From Lachnospiraceae bacterium (GTDB lineage Bacteria; Bacillota; Clostridia; Lachnospirales; Lachnospiraceae): DNA of 64,000 nucleotides. The position numbers and the translations under genes are program-made. This document shows positions 44,530 through 53,433 of this stretch, one piece after another. Each line of letters begins with the position of its first letter. Within the stretch, counting starts at the first letter, position 1. The stretch covers positions 1 through 64,000 of the forward strand of contig JALCRM010000001.1 in assembly GCA_022652545.1 (NCBI GenBank), written 5' to 3'. A model generated the notes under the pieces. That model was not told where the DNA came from. It made no database searches and saw only the letters and a program-made list of their open reading frames with translations.

Positions 44530-44588
44530 GGGACCCGGCGCAGACGGCGGCTTATCAGGCCGCGTGTTTTGCGCCGGGTCCCTTTTTG
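44530..44588 (+). terminator. Rho-independent terminator after pnp
   Basis: GGGACCCGGCGCA pairs with TGCGCCGGGTCCC, followed by TTTTTG. An inner GGCGGC/GCCGC dyad fills the loop. Confidence 0.9.
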
Positions 44589-44689
44589 TCGTCTGCACAC
44601 AGCGGGCGTCCGGAGCTGCCGAAAGCTCCGGGACAGGCGCCCGGCTCAGCCCGGGGCAAACCCGGCACGATCACGGAGAAGGATCAGTT

Positions 44690-46306
44690 ATGGCAAATAC
44701 AACATTAAGGGACGAGATCTCGCGCCGGCGGACTTTCGCCATCATCAGCCACCCCGATGCCGGCAAGACCACCCTGACGGAAAAATTTCTGCTGTACAGC
44801 GGCACGATCAACACCGCCGGCAGCGTAAAGGGCAAGGCAACGGCAAAACACGCCGTTTCTGACTGGATGGAGATCGAAAAGCAGAGAGGTATTTCCGTTA
44901 CCAGCTCCGTACTGCAGTTTGAGTACGAGGGCTGCTGCGTCAACCTGCTCGATACCCCCGGACACCAGGACTTTTCGGAGGACACCTACCGCACCCTCAT
45001 GGCAGCCGATTCGGCGGTCATGGTCATCGACGGCAGCAAGGGCGTTGAGCCGCAGACCCGCAAGCTGTTCAAGGTCTGCGCGATGCGGCACATCCCGATC
45101 TTTACCTTCATCAACAAGATGGACCGCGACGCGCTCGACACCTTCGAACTGCTCGACGACATCGAGAAGAACCTCGGCGTGGCCACCTGTCCGGTCAACT
45201 GGCCGATCGGTTCCGGCAAGAATTTCAAGGGCCTTTTCGATCGCGAGCTGAAAAAGATCATCACCTATTCAGACACGCTCAAAGGCACGAAGGAAGGGCA
45301 TGAGGAGCACATCCCGCTGTACGGTGAGACAGACAAAACATCTCCCGCTCCCGGGGCTGTGGCCGCGATCGGACAGGAGGCAGCCGACAGGCTCTGCAGC
45401 GAGATCGACCTGCTGGACGGGGCGAGCGAGGAGTTCGACCTGGAGGAAGTCAGGGCCGGTATGCTGACGCCTGTGTTTTTCGGTTCGGCGCTGCAGAATT
45501 TCGGCGTCGAGATCTTCCTTTCGCACTTCCTGAAAATGGCAATGCCTCCGACGGCGCGCGTTTCCGACTGCGGGCCCGTAGACCCGTACACCAGCGGTTT
45601 TTCCGCTTTCGTTTTCAAGATCCAGGCGAACATGAACAAGGCGCACCGCGACCGCGTGGCCTTCATGCGCATCTGCTCCGGACGGTACGAAGCCGGGATG
45701 GATGTAAAGCACGTGCAGAGCGGCAGAGTGCAGCGGCTCTCCCAGCCGCAGCAGCTGATGGCCGAAGACCGCAAGGTGCTTTCCGAGGCCTATGCGGGCG
45801 ACATCATGGGCGTTTTTGACCCGGGCCTGTATTCGATCGGCGATACGTTCTGCCTGCCTTCCGAGAATTTCCGCTACGAGGGCATCCCGACGTTCGCGCC
45901 CGAACACTTCGCGCGTGTGCGCCAGGTCGATACGATGAAGCGAGACCAGTTCGTCAAGGGCATCATGCAGATCGCGCAGGAAGGCGCCATCCAGATCTTC
46001 CAGGAATACAACACCGGCATGGAGGAGATCATCGCGGGCGTGGTGGGCGTCCTGCAGTTCGACGTGCTGAAATTCAGGCTCGCCAGTGAATACAATGTGG
46101 AGATCGACCTTGAAGTGCTGCCCTACGAGCATATACGCTGGGTCACGAGCAGGGACACGGATATCAAGGAGATCGTCGGAACGAGCGACATGAAGCGCGT
46201 CCGCGACCTGAAAGGCAATCCGCTGCTGCTTTTTGTGAATCCCTGGTCCGTCCAGATGGTACTGGACCGCAACAAGGGCCTGACGCTCGCGGAATTCAAC
46301 AGGTAA
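44690..46306 (+). CDS. prfC: Peptide chain release factor 3
   Basis: 538 residues. Translational GTPase: G1 SHPDAGKT (20-27), EIEKQRGISVTSSVLQFEY (switch I), DTPGHQDFSEDTYRTL, NKMDRD, followed by the RF3-specific C-terminal domain. It recycles RF1/RF2 after termination. The start follows GGAGAAGGA. Gene is preceded by the pnp terminator, so it is probably transcribed on its own. Confidence 0.96.
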   Translation: MANTTLRDEISRRRTFAIISHPDAGKTTLTEKFLLYSGTINTAGSVKGKATAKHAVSDWMEIEKQRGISVTSSVLQFEYEGCCVNLLDTPGHQDFSEDTYRTLMAADSAVMVIDGSKGVEPQTRKLFKVCAMRHIPIFTFINKMDRDALDTFELLDDIEKNLGVATCPVNWPIGSGKNFKGLFDRELKKIITYSDTLKGTKEGHEEHIPLYGETDKTSPAPGAVAAIGQEAADRLCSEIDLLDGASEEFDLEEVRAGMLTPVFFGSALQNFGVEIFLSHFLKMAMPPTARVSDCGPVDPYTSGFSAFVFKIQANMNKAHRDRVAFMRICSGRYEAGMDVKHVQSGRVQRLSQPQQLMAEDRKVLSEAYAGDIMGVFDPGLYSIGDTFCLPSENFRYEGIPTFAPEHFARVRQVDTMKRDQFVKGIMQIAQEGAIQIFQEYNTGMEEIIAGVVGVLQFDVLKFRLASEYNVEIDLEVLPYEHIRWVTSRDTDIKEIVGTSDMKRVRDLKGNPLLLFVNPWSVQMVLDRNKGLTLAEFNR

Positions 46307-46353
46307 GCGCATCCGGTACGGCCTTCGGACGTATGGTACACTATGCAAATCCG

Positions 46354-46382
46354 GCGGATAATGATAAAATCATTTTGTCCGC
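46354..46382. other. Imperfect dyad upstream of the Asp23 gene
   Basis: GCGGA and TCCGC flank ATGAT and ATCAT. It lies in the 175-base gap after prfC. No T-run follows and no promoter match is convincing; it could be a weak terminator or an operator. Confidence 0.3.
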
Positions 46383-46481
46383 AGACGCAGTATTTATCAG
46401 ATGATGCGGGAGTTTTCGGACGCCTTCGGCTTTTCGGACGTCTACAGTTTTTCCGGTCTATGAAAGGAAAGGTTGAGCGAA

Positions 46482-47066
46482 ATGGCAGACGAAGAAATCA
46501 GGGATATCGACAGCAGCGCGGCACAGCCTGTACAGCAGGCGGGTGAAGAAGCGCAGGAAACTGCAGCGGAAACTGCTGCAGACGCACAGGATGTGCGGCA
46601 GGATGCACAGGCCGGCGCGGATACGGAAGACACTGCGAAGGAAGCAGCGAAGGACGCGGCAAAGGATGCGGATGATCCGCACGCGGACGATAAAGGCTGC
46701 GGCAGTGATGACAACATCGGCACGATCCGCATCGCGGACGACGTCGTTGCGATGATCGCGGCCTACGCCGCGAAGGAAGTGGACGGCGTTTCTTCCATGG
46801 AAGGCGGCCAGGCGAGGGATTTCCTCGACAAGGTCGGTGTAAGGAGCCAGACAAAAGGCGTCAAGGTCGAAGTGAATGAGCACAACGTGAAGGTGGCGCT
46901 TTCCATCAATATGGGCTACGGCTACAATATCCCCGCGACCAGCAGCAAGGTACAGGCACGCGTCAAGCAGGCGATCGAAAGCATGACGGGTCTCCATGTG
47001 ACCGACGTCAACGTCCGCATCGCGGGCATTTCCATTCCGTCCGAAGGCGACGTGAAGAAGGACTGA
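46482..47066 (+). CDS. Asp23/Gls24 family envelope stress protein
   Basis: 194 residues from ATG 46482. The N-terminal ~75 residues are an Ala/Glu/Asp-rich disordered stretch. The Asp23 domain follows: GTIRIADDVVAMIAAYAAKEVDGVSSM, VKVEVNEHNVKVALSINMGYGYNIPATSSKVQARVKQAIESMTGLHVTDVNVRI. The family lies upstream of nusB in many Firmicutes and is associated with cell-envelope stress. It ends two bases before nusB. Confidence 0.92.
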   Translation: MADEEIRDIDSSAAQPVQQAGEEAQETAAETAADAQDVRQDAQAGADTEDTAKEAAKDAAKDADDPHADDKGCGSDDNIGTIRIADDVVAMIAAYAAKEVDGVSSMEGGQARDFLDKVGVRSQTKGVKVEVNEHNVKVALSINMGYGYNIPATSSKVQARVKQAIESMTGLHVTDVNVRIAGISIPSEGDVKKD

Positions 47067-47067
47067 T

Positions 47068-47637
47068 ATGTACAGACGTTCCATCCGTGAACAGATCTTC
47101 AAGCTGCTGTTCCGCGTCGAATTCAATCCGGAAGAAGCCATGCCGCAGCAGGAAAACTATTTTTTTGAAGCCGGGGATGTGACCTATTCCGCAGAAGACC
47201 GAGAGGAGATCTCGGCAAAATACGAGAATATCGTTTCTCGTCTCCCGGAGATCGATGCGCAGCTCGAGAAGGCTTCGCAGGGCTGGGAACTCAGCCGTCT
47301 CGGCAAGGTGGAGCTTACGTTGCTGCGTCTCGGCGTCTATGAGATCGAATACGACGACCGGATCCCGGAAGGGGTCGCGATCAACGAGGCCGTGGAACTG
47401 GCCGGCAAATTCGGACAGGAGAGCGCACCCGCATTCGTCAACGCAGTACTCGGAAAGTTCACCGAGGAAGGCCGGAAGAAGGCGGAGAAGGCAGAGAAAG
47501 ACAAGACGACCGAGATCGCAAGGAAGGTCGAAAAGGCCAGCCGGGCCGGCAAGATCGTCAAGGTCGTGAAGTCGGACAAAACAGGGGGCAACAGGCCCCG
47601 TCACGAAGGTGCGAAGGTCATTATCGTAAAGCACTGA
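47068..47637 (+). CDS. nusB: Transcription antitermination factor NusB
   Basis: 189 residues. NusB helical bundle: REQIFKLLFRVEF, LGKVELTLLRLGVYEIEYDDRIPEGVAINEAVELAGKFGQESAPAFVNAVLGKF. A Lys/Arg-rich tail of ~45 residues is longer than usual and may add RNA affinity (inference). Acts in rRNA antitermination. Confidence 0.95.
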   Translation: MYRRSIREQIFKLLFRVEFNPEEAMPQQENYFFEAGDVTYSAEDREEISAKYENIVSRLPEIDAQLEKASQGWELSRLGKVELTLLRLGVYEIEYDDRIPEGVAINEAVELAGKFGQESAPAFVNAVLGKFTEEGRKKAEKAEKDKTTEIARKVEKASRAGKIVKVVKSDKTGGNRPRHEGAKVIIVKH

Positions 47638-47666
47638 CGGTGCACTGAGGACATTCAGACAAAATG

Positions 47667-47693
47667 CAGGTCCCGGATTGTTTCCGGGGCCTG
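47667..47693 (+). terminator. Hairpin after nusB
   Basis: Eleven-base-pair stem, CAGGTCCCGGA with TCCGGGGCCTG (one G-T pair). The following bases are only weakly T-rich, so termination is uncertain. Confidence 0.5.
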
Positions 47694-47712
47694 TTGTGCG
47701 TTAAGGAGGAAA

Positions 47713-47776
47713 GTTTGAAAGTGCCGCCGATGCAGCACTTTCAAACCGCAGCATCGGTGCTGACGCACCGGCTGCC
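47713..47776 (+). ncRNA. Structured leader: two hairpins with a possible loop-loop contact
   Basis: Hairpin 1 has 12 bp perfect arms (GTTTGAAAGTGC, 47713-47724; GCACTTTCAAAC, 47735-47746) and a ten-base loop. Hairpin 2 spans 47748-47775 (GCAGC..CGGTGC / GCACCG..GCTGC). Loop 1 contains CCGATGC, complementary to GCATCGG at 47751-47757 in the 5' arm of hairpin 2, so the two states would compete. The start hairpin of the GH113 gene follows directly. No known riboswitch class was recognised. A frame with AAGGAGG and a TTG at 47715 also runs through it, so part could be translated. Confidence 0.45.
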
Positions 47777-47822
47777 CATTTCGGAGAACCTGATGGTTCT
47801 CCTCATGGAGGTTAATATTATG
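47770..47822 (+). promoter_or_regulatory. Leader hairpin overlapping the GH113 start, twin of 18041-18090
   Basis: GGAGAAC (47783-47789) pairs with GTTCTCC (47796-47802) around a six-base loop; CTCC can instead pair with the Shine-Dalgarno GGAG at 47807-47810. Flanking bases GGC..CC.A.TTC and the spacing to the start match the twin. In-frame ATGs at 47793 and 47805 lie inside it. Confidence 0.55.
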
Positions 47823-48761
47823 AACAGCGATCTGGCGATCGTCAGGGGAGTCACGTTTTATTTTCCGGATATAAAGAGGAACAAGGAACTGTCCGACGCA
47901 AGTCTTTTCGCCTCCCTCAGGGCGATGCAGGAATCGAGTGCCGCCAACACGGCTGTCCTTGCATTCCCGGCGTGGCAGGCCACTGCCCATGCGACTTCTT
48001 TTGACTGGCAGGACCAGGTGCCGGGCGACGGTACGCTCACGACTCTGATCCGCAGAGCGAAGGAAGAACTGGGCCTCCGGGTCTTTCTAAAGCCCATGAT
48101 CAACGTGAGCAACGGGGACTGGCGCGCGTACATCAATTTCCTCGGGCAGGGTGCAAAATGCGAGGGCACGTGGGAAGAGTGGTTCGAAAGCTACGGCGCT
48201 TACATGCTGCATTTTGCGGAGCTGGCCGAGCGGACGGGCTGCGAACTGCTGTACATCGGCTGCGAACAGGTCATGTCCGAGAGCCGCGAAGACGACTGGC
48301 GCAGTCTCATCGCGCAGATCCGGCAGCGTTACCACGGGCTCCTCACGTACAACACGGACAAGTACCGCGAAGAGTGGGTGACATGGTGGGACGCGGTCGA
48401 CGTGATCTCTTCGAGCGGCTACTATCCGGAAGGCAGCTGGCCGGAGAACCTGAAGCGTATAGAACCTGTCGTCAAAAAATATGACAAGCCCTTCTTCTTT
48501 GCGGAGTGCGGCTGCCCGAGCCGGCGCGGAGCGGGTGCGCTCCCGAACGACTGGACCAGGATGGGAGAAAAGGACTTCGAAGAGCAGGCGCGCTACTACC
48601 GCGACATGCTCAGCCATATGGAAGCGGCGCCGTGGGTGCGGGGCTGCGCTATCTGGGCCTGGTCGACGGAGGACGCGTTCTGCTCCGGCGACAACGACGA
48701 CTACAGCTTCTTTGACAAGCCTGCGGCCGCCGTGCTGAAGGAAATGTACGAAAAGTGGTGA
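47820..48761 (+). CDS. GH113 family beta-mannanase-like enzyme
   Basis: 313 residues from ATG 47820 (GGAGG eight bases upstream). Clan GH-A barrel; acid/base E149 in YIGCEQVMS and nucleophile E229 in FFAECGCPSRRGA correspond closely in position and context to the catalytic pair known for GH113 mannanases. The aromatic floor WAWSTED follows. No signal peptide, so it would act on imported mannan oligomers. It sits between nusB and xseA, away from both glycan loci, behind the structured leader. Alternative starts 47793 and 47805 would add nine or five residues. Confidence 0.82.
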   Translation: MNSDLAIVRGVTFYFPDIKRNKELSDASLFASLRAMQESSAANTAVLAFPAWQATAHATSFDWQDQVPGDGTLTTLIRRAKEELGLRVFLKPMINVSNGDWRAYINFLGQGAKCEGTWEEWFESYGAYMLHFAELAERTGCELLYIGCEQVMSESREDDWRSLIAQIRQRYHGLLTYNTDKYREEWVTWWDAVDVISSSGYYPEGSWPENLKRIEPVVKKYDKPFFFAECGCPSRRGAGALPNDWTRMGEKDFEEQARYYRDMLSHMEAAPWVRGCAIWAWSTEDAFCSGDNDDYSFFDKPAAAVLKEMYEKW

Positions 48762-48854
48762 ACGGCAGCACCGGCCTCTCCACTTTTCCCGGCTGCCGAT
48801 AAAGGATATAATATTTTTATTATGCCTGCGCGGCGCGGGCAGAGGGTAAGGTGT

Positions 48855-50165
48855 ATGGCAGCGAGAAGTGTTTTTTCCGTATCGCAGATCAATACCTACA
48901 TCAAAAACATGTTTCGCCAGGATTACATGCTTCCGGCGGTCTTTGTGCGCGGCGAAGTGAGCAACTGCAAATATCATTCTTCCGGGCACATTTACTTTAC
49001 GCTGAAGGATGCCGGCGGCACGCTGAATGCCGTGATGTTTTTACGTGACCGCGCTTCCGGACTGAAGTTCGAGATGCACGAGGGCGACGAAGTCGTCGCG
49101 GCAGGTTCTATCGACGTCTATGAGAAGACCGGCAGCTACCAGCTGTACGCAAAACAGATCGTGCGCGACGGCGCCGGCCTCCTGAATGAAAAGTACGAGC
49201 AGCTGAAGAAAAAACTCGAGGAAGAGGGGATGTTCGACGAGCGCTACAAGCAGCCCGTGCCGAAATACATCCACACCCTCGGCATTGTCACCGCCCCCAC
49301 CGGGGCGGCTGTGCAGGATATCATCAATATTTCCAGGCGGCGCGATCCCTGGCTGCGCATCATCCTCTACCCGGCGATCGTGCAGGGCGCGGAGGCACCC
49401 GCCAGTATCGTGAGCGGCATCCGCGCGCTTGCCTCGCTCCCGCCGGCAGACCGGCCGGATACCCTGATCATCGGACGCGGCGGCGGCTCCATAGAAGACC
49501 TCTGGGCCTTCAACGAGGAGATCGTGGCGCAGGCGGTCTTTGACTGCCCGATCCCGGTCATCTCCGCGGTAGGGCACGAGACGGATACAGTCATCACGGA
49601 TTATGTGGCGGATCTGCGCGCCCCGACACCGTCGGCGGCAGCGGAGCTCGCCGTGTTTGAATACAGCAGGTTTACGGCGGACCTTTCCGCATACGCGCAG
49701 GGAATGACCGATTCGATCGGCGCCCGCATCGCTGCCGCGAGGCAGCAGGCGGAGTCCTGCAGGCGGGAACTGGCGCACCTTTCACCGGCCGTGCAGGTCC
49801 GTGAGCGCAGGATGTTTCTGTCGCAGAGCGCGGATACGCTGAAGATGCGCATGGATGCGTCGCTTCTGCGGGCAAAACACGTTTCGGAGAGTATGTCGGC
49901 CGCACAGCTTTCCGCGGCCATGGCGGCAAAGATCGAAAAACGCCGCCACACCCTGCAGCTTTGTGCATCGGGCCTCGAGGGGCTCTCGCCGCTGCGGCGG
50001 CTGTCCGGCGGCTACGGGTACGTGTCGGATGACAAAGGGAAGGCGGTCACAAGTGTTTTGACTGTAAAGGCGGGAGACCGCCTGCAGATCCGGATGCGGG
50101 ACGGCAGGATCACAGCGGAGGCAAAGACATGGGAGACATGGAAAACAGAGACATCGCAGACGTGA
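48855..50165 (+). CDS. xseA: Exodeoxyribonuclease VII large subunit
   Basis: 436 residues. N-terminal OB domain (VSQINTYIKNMFRQDYMLPAVFVRGEVSNCKYHSSGHIYFTLKD), then the catalytic region (GIVTAPTGAAVQDIINISRRRDPWL, IIGRGGGSIEDLWAFNEE, ISAVGHETDTVITDYVADLRAPTPSAAAEL) and a helical C-terminus. Processive single-strand exonuclease with XseB. Overlaps xseB by 37 bases. Confidence 0.96.
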   Translation: MAARSVFSVSQINTYIKNMFRQDYMLPAVFVRGEVSNCKYHSSGHIYFTLKDAGGTLNAVMFLRDRASGLKFEMHEGDEVVAAGSIDVYEKTGSYQLYAKQIVRDGAGLLNEKYEQLKKKLEEEGMFDERYKQPVPKYIHTLGIVTAPTGAAVQDIINISRRRDPWLRIILYPAIVQGAEAPASIVSGIRALASLPPADRPDTLIIGRGGGSIEDLWAFNEEIVAQAVFDCPIPVISAVGHETDTVITDYVADLRAPTPSAAAELAVFEYSRFTADLSAYAQGMTDSIGARIAAARQQAESCRRELAHLSPAVQVRERRMFLSQSADTLKMRMDASLLRAKHVSESMSAAQLSAAMAAKIEKRRHTLQLCASGLEGLSPLRRLSGGYGYVSDDKGKAVTSVLTVKAGDRLQIRMRDGRITAEAKTWETWKTETSQT

Positions 50166-50482
50166 CAGAAGGACAGGCCGGAGCGGCAGCCGGACCTGCG
50201 GAGGCCGGCAACAATACGGAGGCCGCAGGCGGCGCAAATGGCGGAAACGCAGGCAACACGGAGACTGACAGCAGCGCGGACGGCGGCATGACCATCGAGG
50301 AAGGCTTTGCAAAACTGCAGGAACTGATGGACAGGATGCAGGATGACAGCGTGCCGCTCGAGGAGTCGTTCAGGCTGTACGAAGAAGGCATGAAGCTGGT
50401 CAGATACTGCAGCAGCCGCATCGACACGGTGGAAAAGAAGGTCGAGAAGCTGAATGCACAGGGCCGGCTCGAGGATTTTTAA
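50129..50482 (+). CDS. xseB: Exodeoxyribonuclease VII small subunit
   Basis: 117 residues against ~75 usual. The family core is at the C-terminus: TIEEGFAKLQELMDRMQDDSVPLEESFRLYEEGMKLVRYC. The first ~50 residues are a Gly/Ala/Asn/Glu-rich extension; the ATG at 50129 has GGAGG seven bases upstream, so the extension is probably translated. Confidence 0.92.
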   Translation: MGDMENRDIADVTEGQAGAAAGPAEAGNNTEAAGGANGGNAGNTETDSSADGGMTIEEGFAKLQELMDRMQDDSVPLEESFRLYEEGMKLVRYCSSRIDTVEKKVEKLNAQGRLEDF

Positions 50483-50519
50483 GGGTGGCACCGGCTGTTT
50501 TGCCGGAGGAGGACGGATG

Positions 50520-51530
50520 ATGAAATTTGACGAGATGCTGGCGGAACGCACGCAGTACTGCGGCGAGGTCGTGAAGAGCTATCTGCCCGGCACGGAAAGC
50601 GAAGTGCCGGAGGCTGACGCGGCTTCGGAGGACGCCCGGGAGATCGAGGAGATCTACGGCGACCGCAAAGCATACTGCGCGCGGGTCATTGAAGCAATGA
50701 ATTACAGCGTGGAAGCCGGCGGCAAGAGACTGCGCCCGCTGCTCATGCTCGCGGCCTACCGCATTTTCTGCGAGGGCTCCGGGGACGGGTTCACGCAGGA
50801 GGACGAGGACATCGTCGGGCCGTTCATGGCGGCGATCGAGATGATCCACACCTATTCGCTGGTGCACGACGATCTGCCCGAAATGGACAACGACAGATAC
50901 CGGAGAGGCCAGCTCACGACGCACGCAAAATACGGCGCAGGCATGGCTGTTCTGGCCGGCGACGGACTGCTCAATTACGCCTATGAGCTCGTCGCATCCA
51001 CACTTGCGCTGGAGCAGGACCCGGAGCTCCGCGAACGCATGGTCAACGCGCTTTTCATCCTTGCCTCGAACGCCGGGATAGACGGCATGGTCGGCGGACA
51101 GTGTGCGGACCTCATGGCGGAAGGGCGCGGCGCGGACGTGGGTGAAGACGAGCTGATGTACATTCACACGCACAAGACGGCCTGCATGATCGAAAGTGCG
51201 CTGATGACGGGCGCCGTGCTCGCGGGCGCGCCGGAAGAGGATGTCAGCAGCCTGTATATGATCGGTGAGGATCTCGGGATCGCTTTCCAGATCCGCGACG
51301 ATATCCTGGATGTGGAGGGCAATGCGGGGGAACTCGGCAAAGATGTGCACCAGGACGACAGGGACAACAAGACAACCTATGTTTCGCTGTTCGGCATGGA
51401 CAAGGCCAAAGAGGACGTACGGGCATATACCGACGAAGCACTGGAGCTGACCGACAGTCTTTCCGTTTCCAACGAAGAGGTCGGATTCCTGAAACAGCTG
51501 ATCCTCGAACTGGCCGGCCGGACAAAATAG
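50520..51530 (+). CDS. ispA: Polyprenyl (farnesyl) diphosphate synthase
   Basis: 336 residues from ATG 50520 (AGGAGG seven bases upstream; ATG 50517 also possible). First aspartate-rich motif HDDLPEMDND, lysine/arginine site GGKRLRPLLMLAAY, second motif FQIRDDILD. It makes C15/C20 isoprenyl diphosphates and sits before dxs, as in many Firmicutes. An acidic insert (about 22-50) lengthens the N-terminal helix region. Confidence 0.94.
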   Translation: MKFDEMLAERTQYCGEVVKSYLPGTESEVPEADAASEDAREIEEIYGDRKAYCARVIEAMNYSVEAGGKRLRPLLMLAAYRIFCEGSGDGFTQEDEDIVGPFMAAIEMIHTYSLVHDDLPEMDNDRYRRGQLTTHAKYGAGMAVLAGDGLLNYAYELVASTLALEQDPELRERMVNALFILASNAGIDGMVGGQCADLMAEGRGADVGEDELMYIHTHKTACMIESALMTGAVLAGAPEEDVSSLYMIGEDLGIAFQIRDDILDVEGNAGELGKDVHQDDRDNKTTYVSLFGMDKAKEDVRAYTDEALELTDSLSVSNEEVGFLKQLILELAGRTK

Positions 51531-51552
51531 GATACATCTGCAGGGCGAAAAC

Positions 51553-53433
51553 ATGGCGAATTTGCTGGATTCCATAAAGAAGACAAACGATATCAAGAAG
51601 ATCCCGCCGGAGAAGTGGGACAGGCTGGCGCAGGAGATCCGGGACTTCCTCGTGAGCAATGTTTCGAAGACGGGGGGACACCTGAGCAGCAACCTGGGTG
51701 CGGTGGAACTGACGATGGCACTGCATCTGGCGCTGGATCTTCCGAACGATGAGATCGTCTGGGACGTAGGACACCAGAGCTACACCCACAAGATCCTGAC
51801 CGGCCGCAAGGAGGATTTTCCCACGCTCCGCAAGTACGGCGGTATGAGCGGTTTTCCGAAGCGCAGCGAGAGTCCGTGCGACGTATTCAATACGGGGCAC
51901 AGCTCCACTTCGATCTCCGCCGGCGTCGGGCTCGTCAAGGCACGTGACCTGCAGGGGCAGAGGCACACGATCGTTTCCGTGATCGGCGACGGCGCGATGA
52001 CGGGCGGCATGGCCTACGAAGCGCTGAACAACGCGGCCAAGCTCAAAAGCAATTTCATCATCATCCTCAACGACAATGAAATGTCGATCAGCCCGAATGT
52101 CGGCGGTATCTCGAATTATCTCAACGACATCCGCACGAGCGACAGTTATATTTCCCTGCGCGACAAGATCTATTATTCCATGAACGACAGTATGCCCCAG
52201 GCGGTCGACCGCATCCGCCGCGCTAAAAATTCCCTGAAACAGCTGATGATCCCGGGCATGTATTTTGAAGACCTCGGCATCACCTATCTCGGGCCGGTCA
52301 ACGGCCATAACATCAGGGACATTATCCGTGCGGTCAACGATGCAAAACAGCTTAAGAAGGCGGTTCTCATCCATGTGATCACGAGAAAGGGCAAGGGCTA
52401 CGGACCTGCGGAAAAACATCCCGCGCGCTTCCACGGCACAGGCCCCTTCGACGTGGCTACAGGCCTTCCTGAGGGGCACAAGGACAAAGCGGACTGGACC
52501 GATGTTTTCTCCACGGTCATGATCAAAATGGCGCAGCGGGACCCGAAGATCGTCGCGATCACGGCAGCGATGGCGGACGGCGTCGGCCTGAAGCGCTTCC
52601 GGAACATTTACCCCGACAGGTTCTTCGACGTCGGGATCGCGGAGCAGCATGCGGTGACCTTTGCCGCAGGACTCGCAGCGGGCGGCCTGACGCCCGTCGT
52701 CTGCGTATATTCCTCGTTCCTGCAGCGTGCGTACGACCAGATCCTGCACGATGTCTGCCTGCAGCACCTGCACGTTATTTTTGCCATTGACCGGTCTGGT
52801 CTCGTGGGCGCGGACGGCGCCACGCACCAGGGCATTTTCGACCTGTCCTATCTTTCGAGCATTCCTGACATGACCGTGATGGCGCCCAAAAACAAGTGGG
52901 AGCTGTCGGACATGATGAAGTTTGCGGACAGGTACGACGGTCCCGTCGCGATCCGCTATCCGCGCGGCGCCGCATACGACGGTCTCGAGGAATTCCGCCC
53001 GGATGTGCGGTACGGAAAGTCGGAAGTGATCTATGAGGAGGAGGATATCCTCCTGTACGCAGTCGGCAGCATGGTGGAGACTGCGGTAAAGGTGCGCTCT
53101 GCCCTGAAGGACAGGGGGCTTTCCTGCACGCTGGTGAATGCGAGATTCGTGAAGCCGTACGACACGGAGATGCTCGATGAACTTGCGCCTTCCCACCCGC
53201 TCATCGTGACGATGGAGGAAAACACCGTAAGCGGAGGCTTCGGTGACAATGTGCTCCGCTATTTTGCCGAAAAACAGATGGACAACCGCATCCTCAACAT
53301 AGCCATCCCCGATACCTTTGTCGAGCACGGAAACTGCGATATCCTGCGACAGGTCACGGGCATCGACGAAGCGACCGTTACGGCGCGCATCCTCACCGAG
53401 TGGGCGGGGATCGGTGAAAGGCGCGGAAAGTGA
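51553..53433 (+). CDS. dxs: 1-Deoxy-D-xylulose-5-phosphate synthase
   Basis: 626 residues. Thiamine diphosphate motif GDGAMTGGMAYEALNNA, GHQSYTHKILTGR, the transketolase-like pyrimidine domain (EQHAVTFAAGLA) and C-terminal domain. First step of the MEP pathway for isoprenoids. The stop overlaps the tlyA GTG start by four bases. Confidence 0.97.
   Translation: MANLLDSIKKTNDIKKIPPEKWDRLAQEIRDFLVSNVSKTGGHLSSNLGAVELTMALHLALDLPNDEIVWDVGHQSYTHKILTGRKEDFPTLRKYGGMSGFPKRSESPCDVFNTGHSSTSISAGVGLVKARDLQGQRHTIVSVIGDGAMTGGMAYEALNNAAKLKSNFIIILNDNEMSISPNVGGISNYLNDIRTSDSYISLRDKIYYSMNDSMPQAVDRIRRAKNSLKQLMIPGMYFEDLGITYLGPVNGHNIRDIIRAVNDAKQLKKAVLIHVITRKGKGYGPAEKHPARFHGTGPFDVATGLPEGHKDKADWTDVFSTVMIKMAQRDPKIVAITAAMADGVGLKRFRNIYPDRFFDVGIAEQHAVTFAAGLAAGGLTPVVCVYSSFLQRAYDQILHDVCLQHLHVIFAIDRSGLVGADGATHQGIFDLSYLSSIPDMTVMAPKNKWELSDMMKFADRYDGPVAIRYPRGAAYDGLEEFRPDVRYGKSEVIYEEEDILLYAVGSMVETAVKVRSALKDRGLSCTLVNARFVKPYDTEMLDELAPSHPLIVTMEENTVSGGFGDNVLRYFAEKQMDNRILNIAIPDTFVEHGNCDILRQVTGIDEATVTARILTEWAGIGERRGK

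Noticed and set aside
44453-44689. Extended N-terminus of RF3
   Set aside because: The upstream frame runs through pnp and its terminator; RF3 starts normally at 44690 with a ribosome site.
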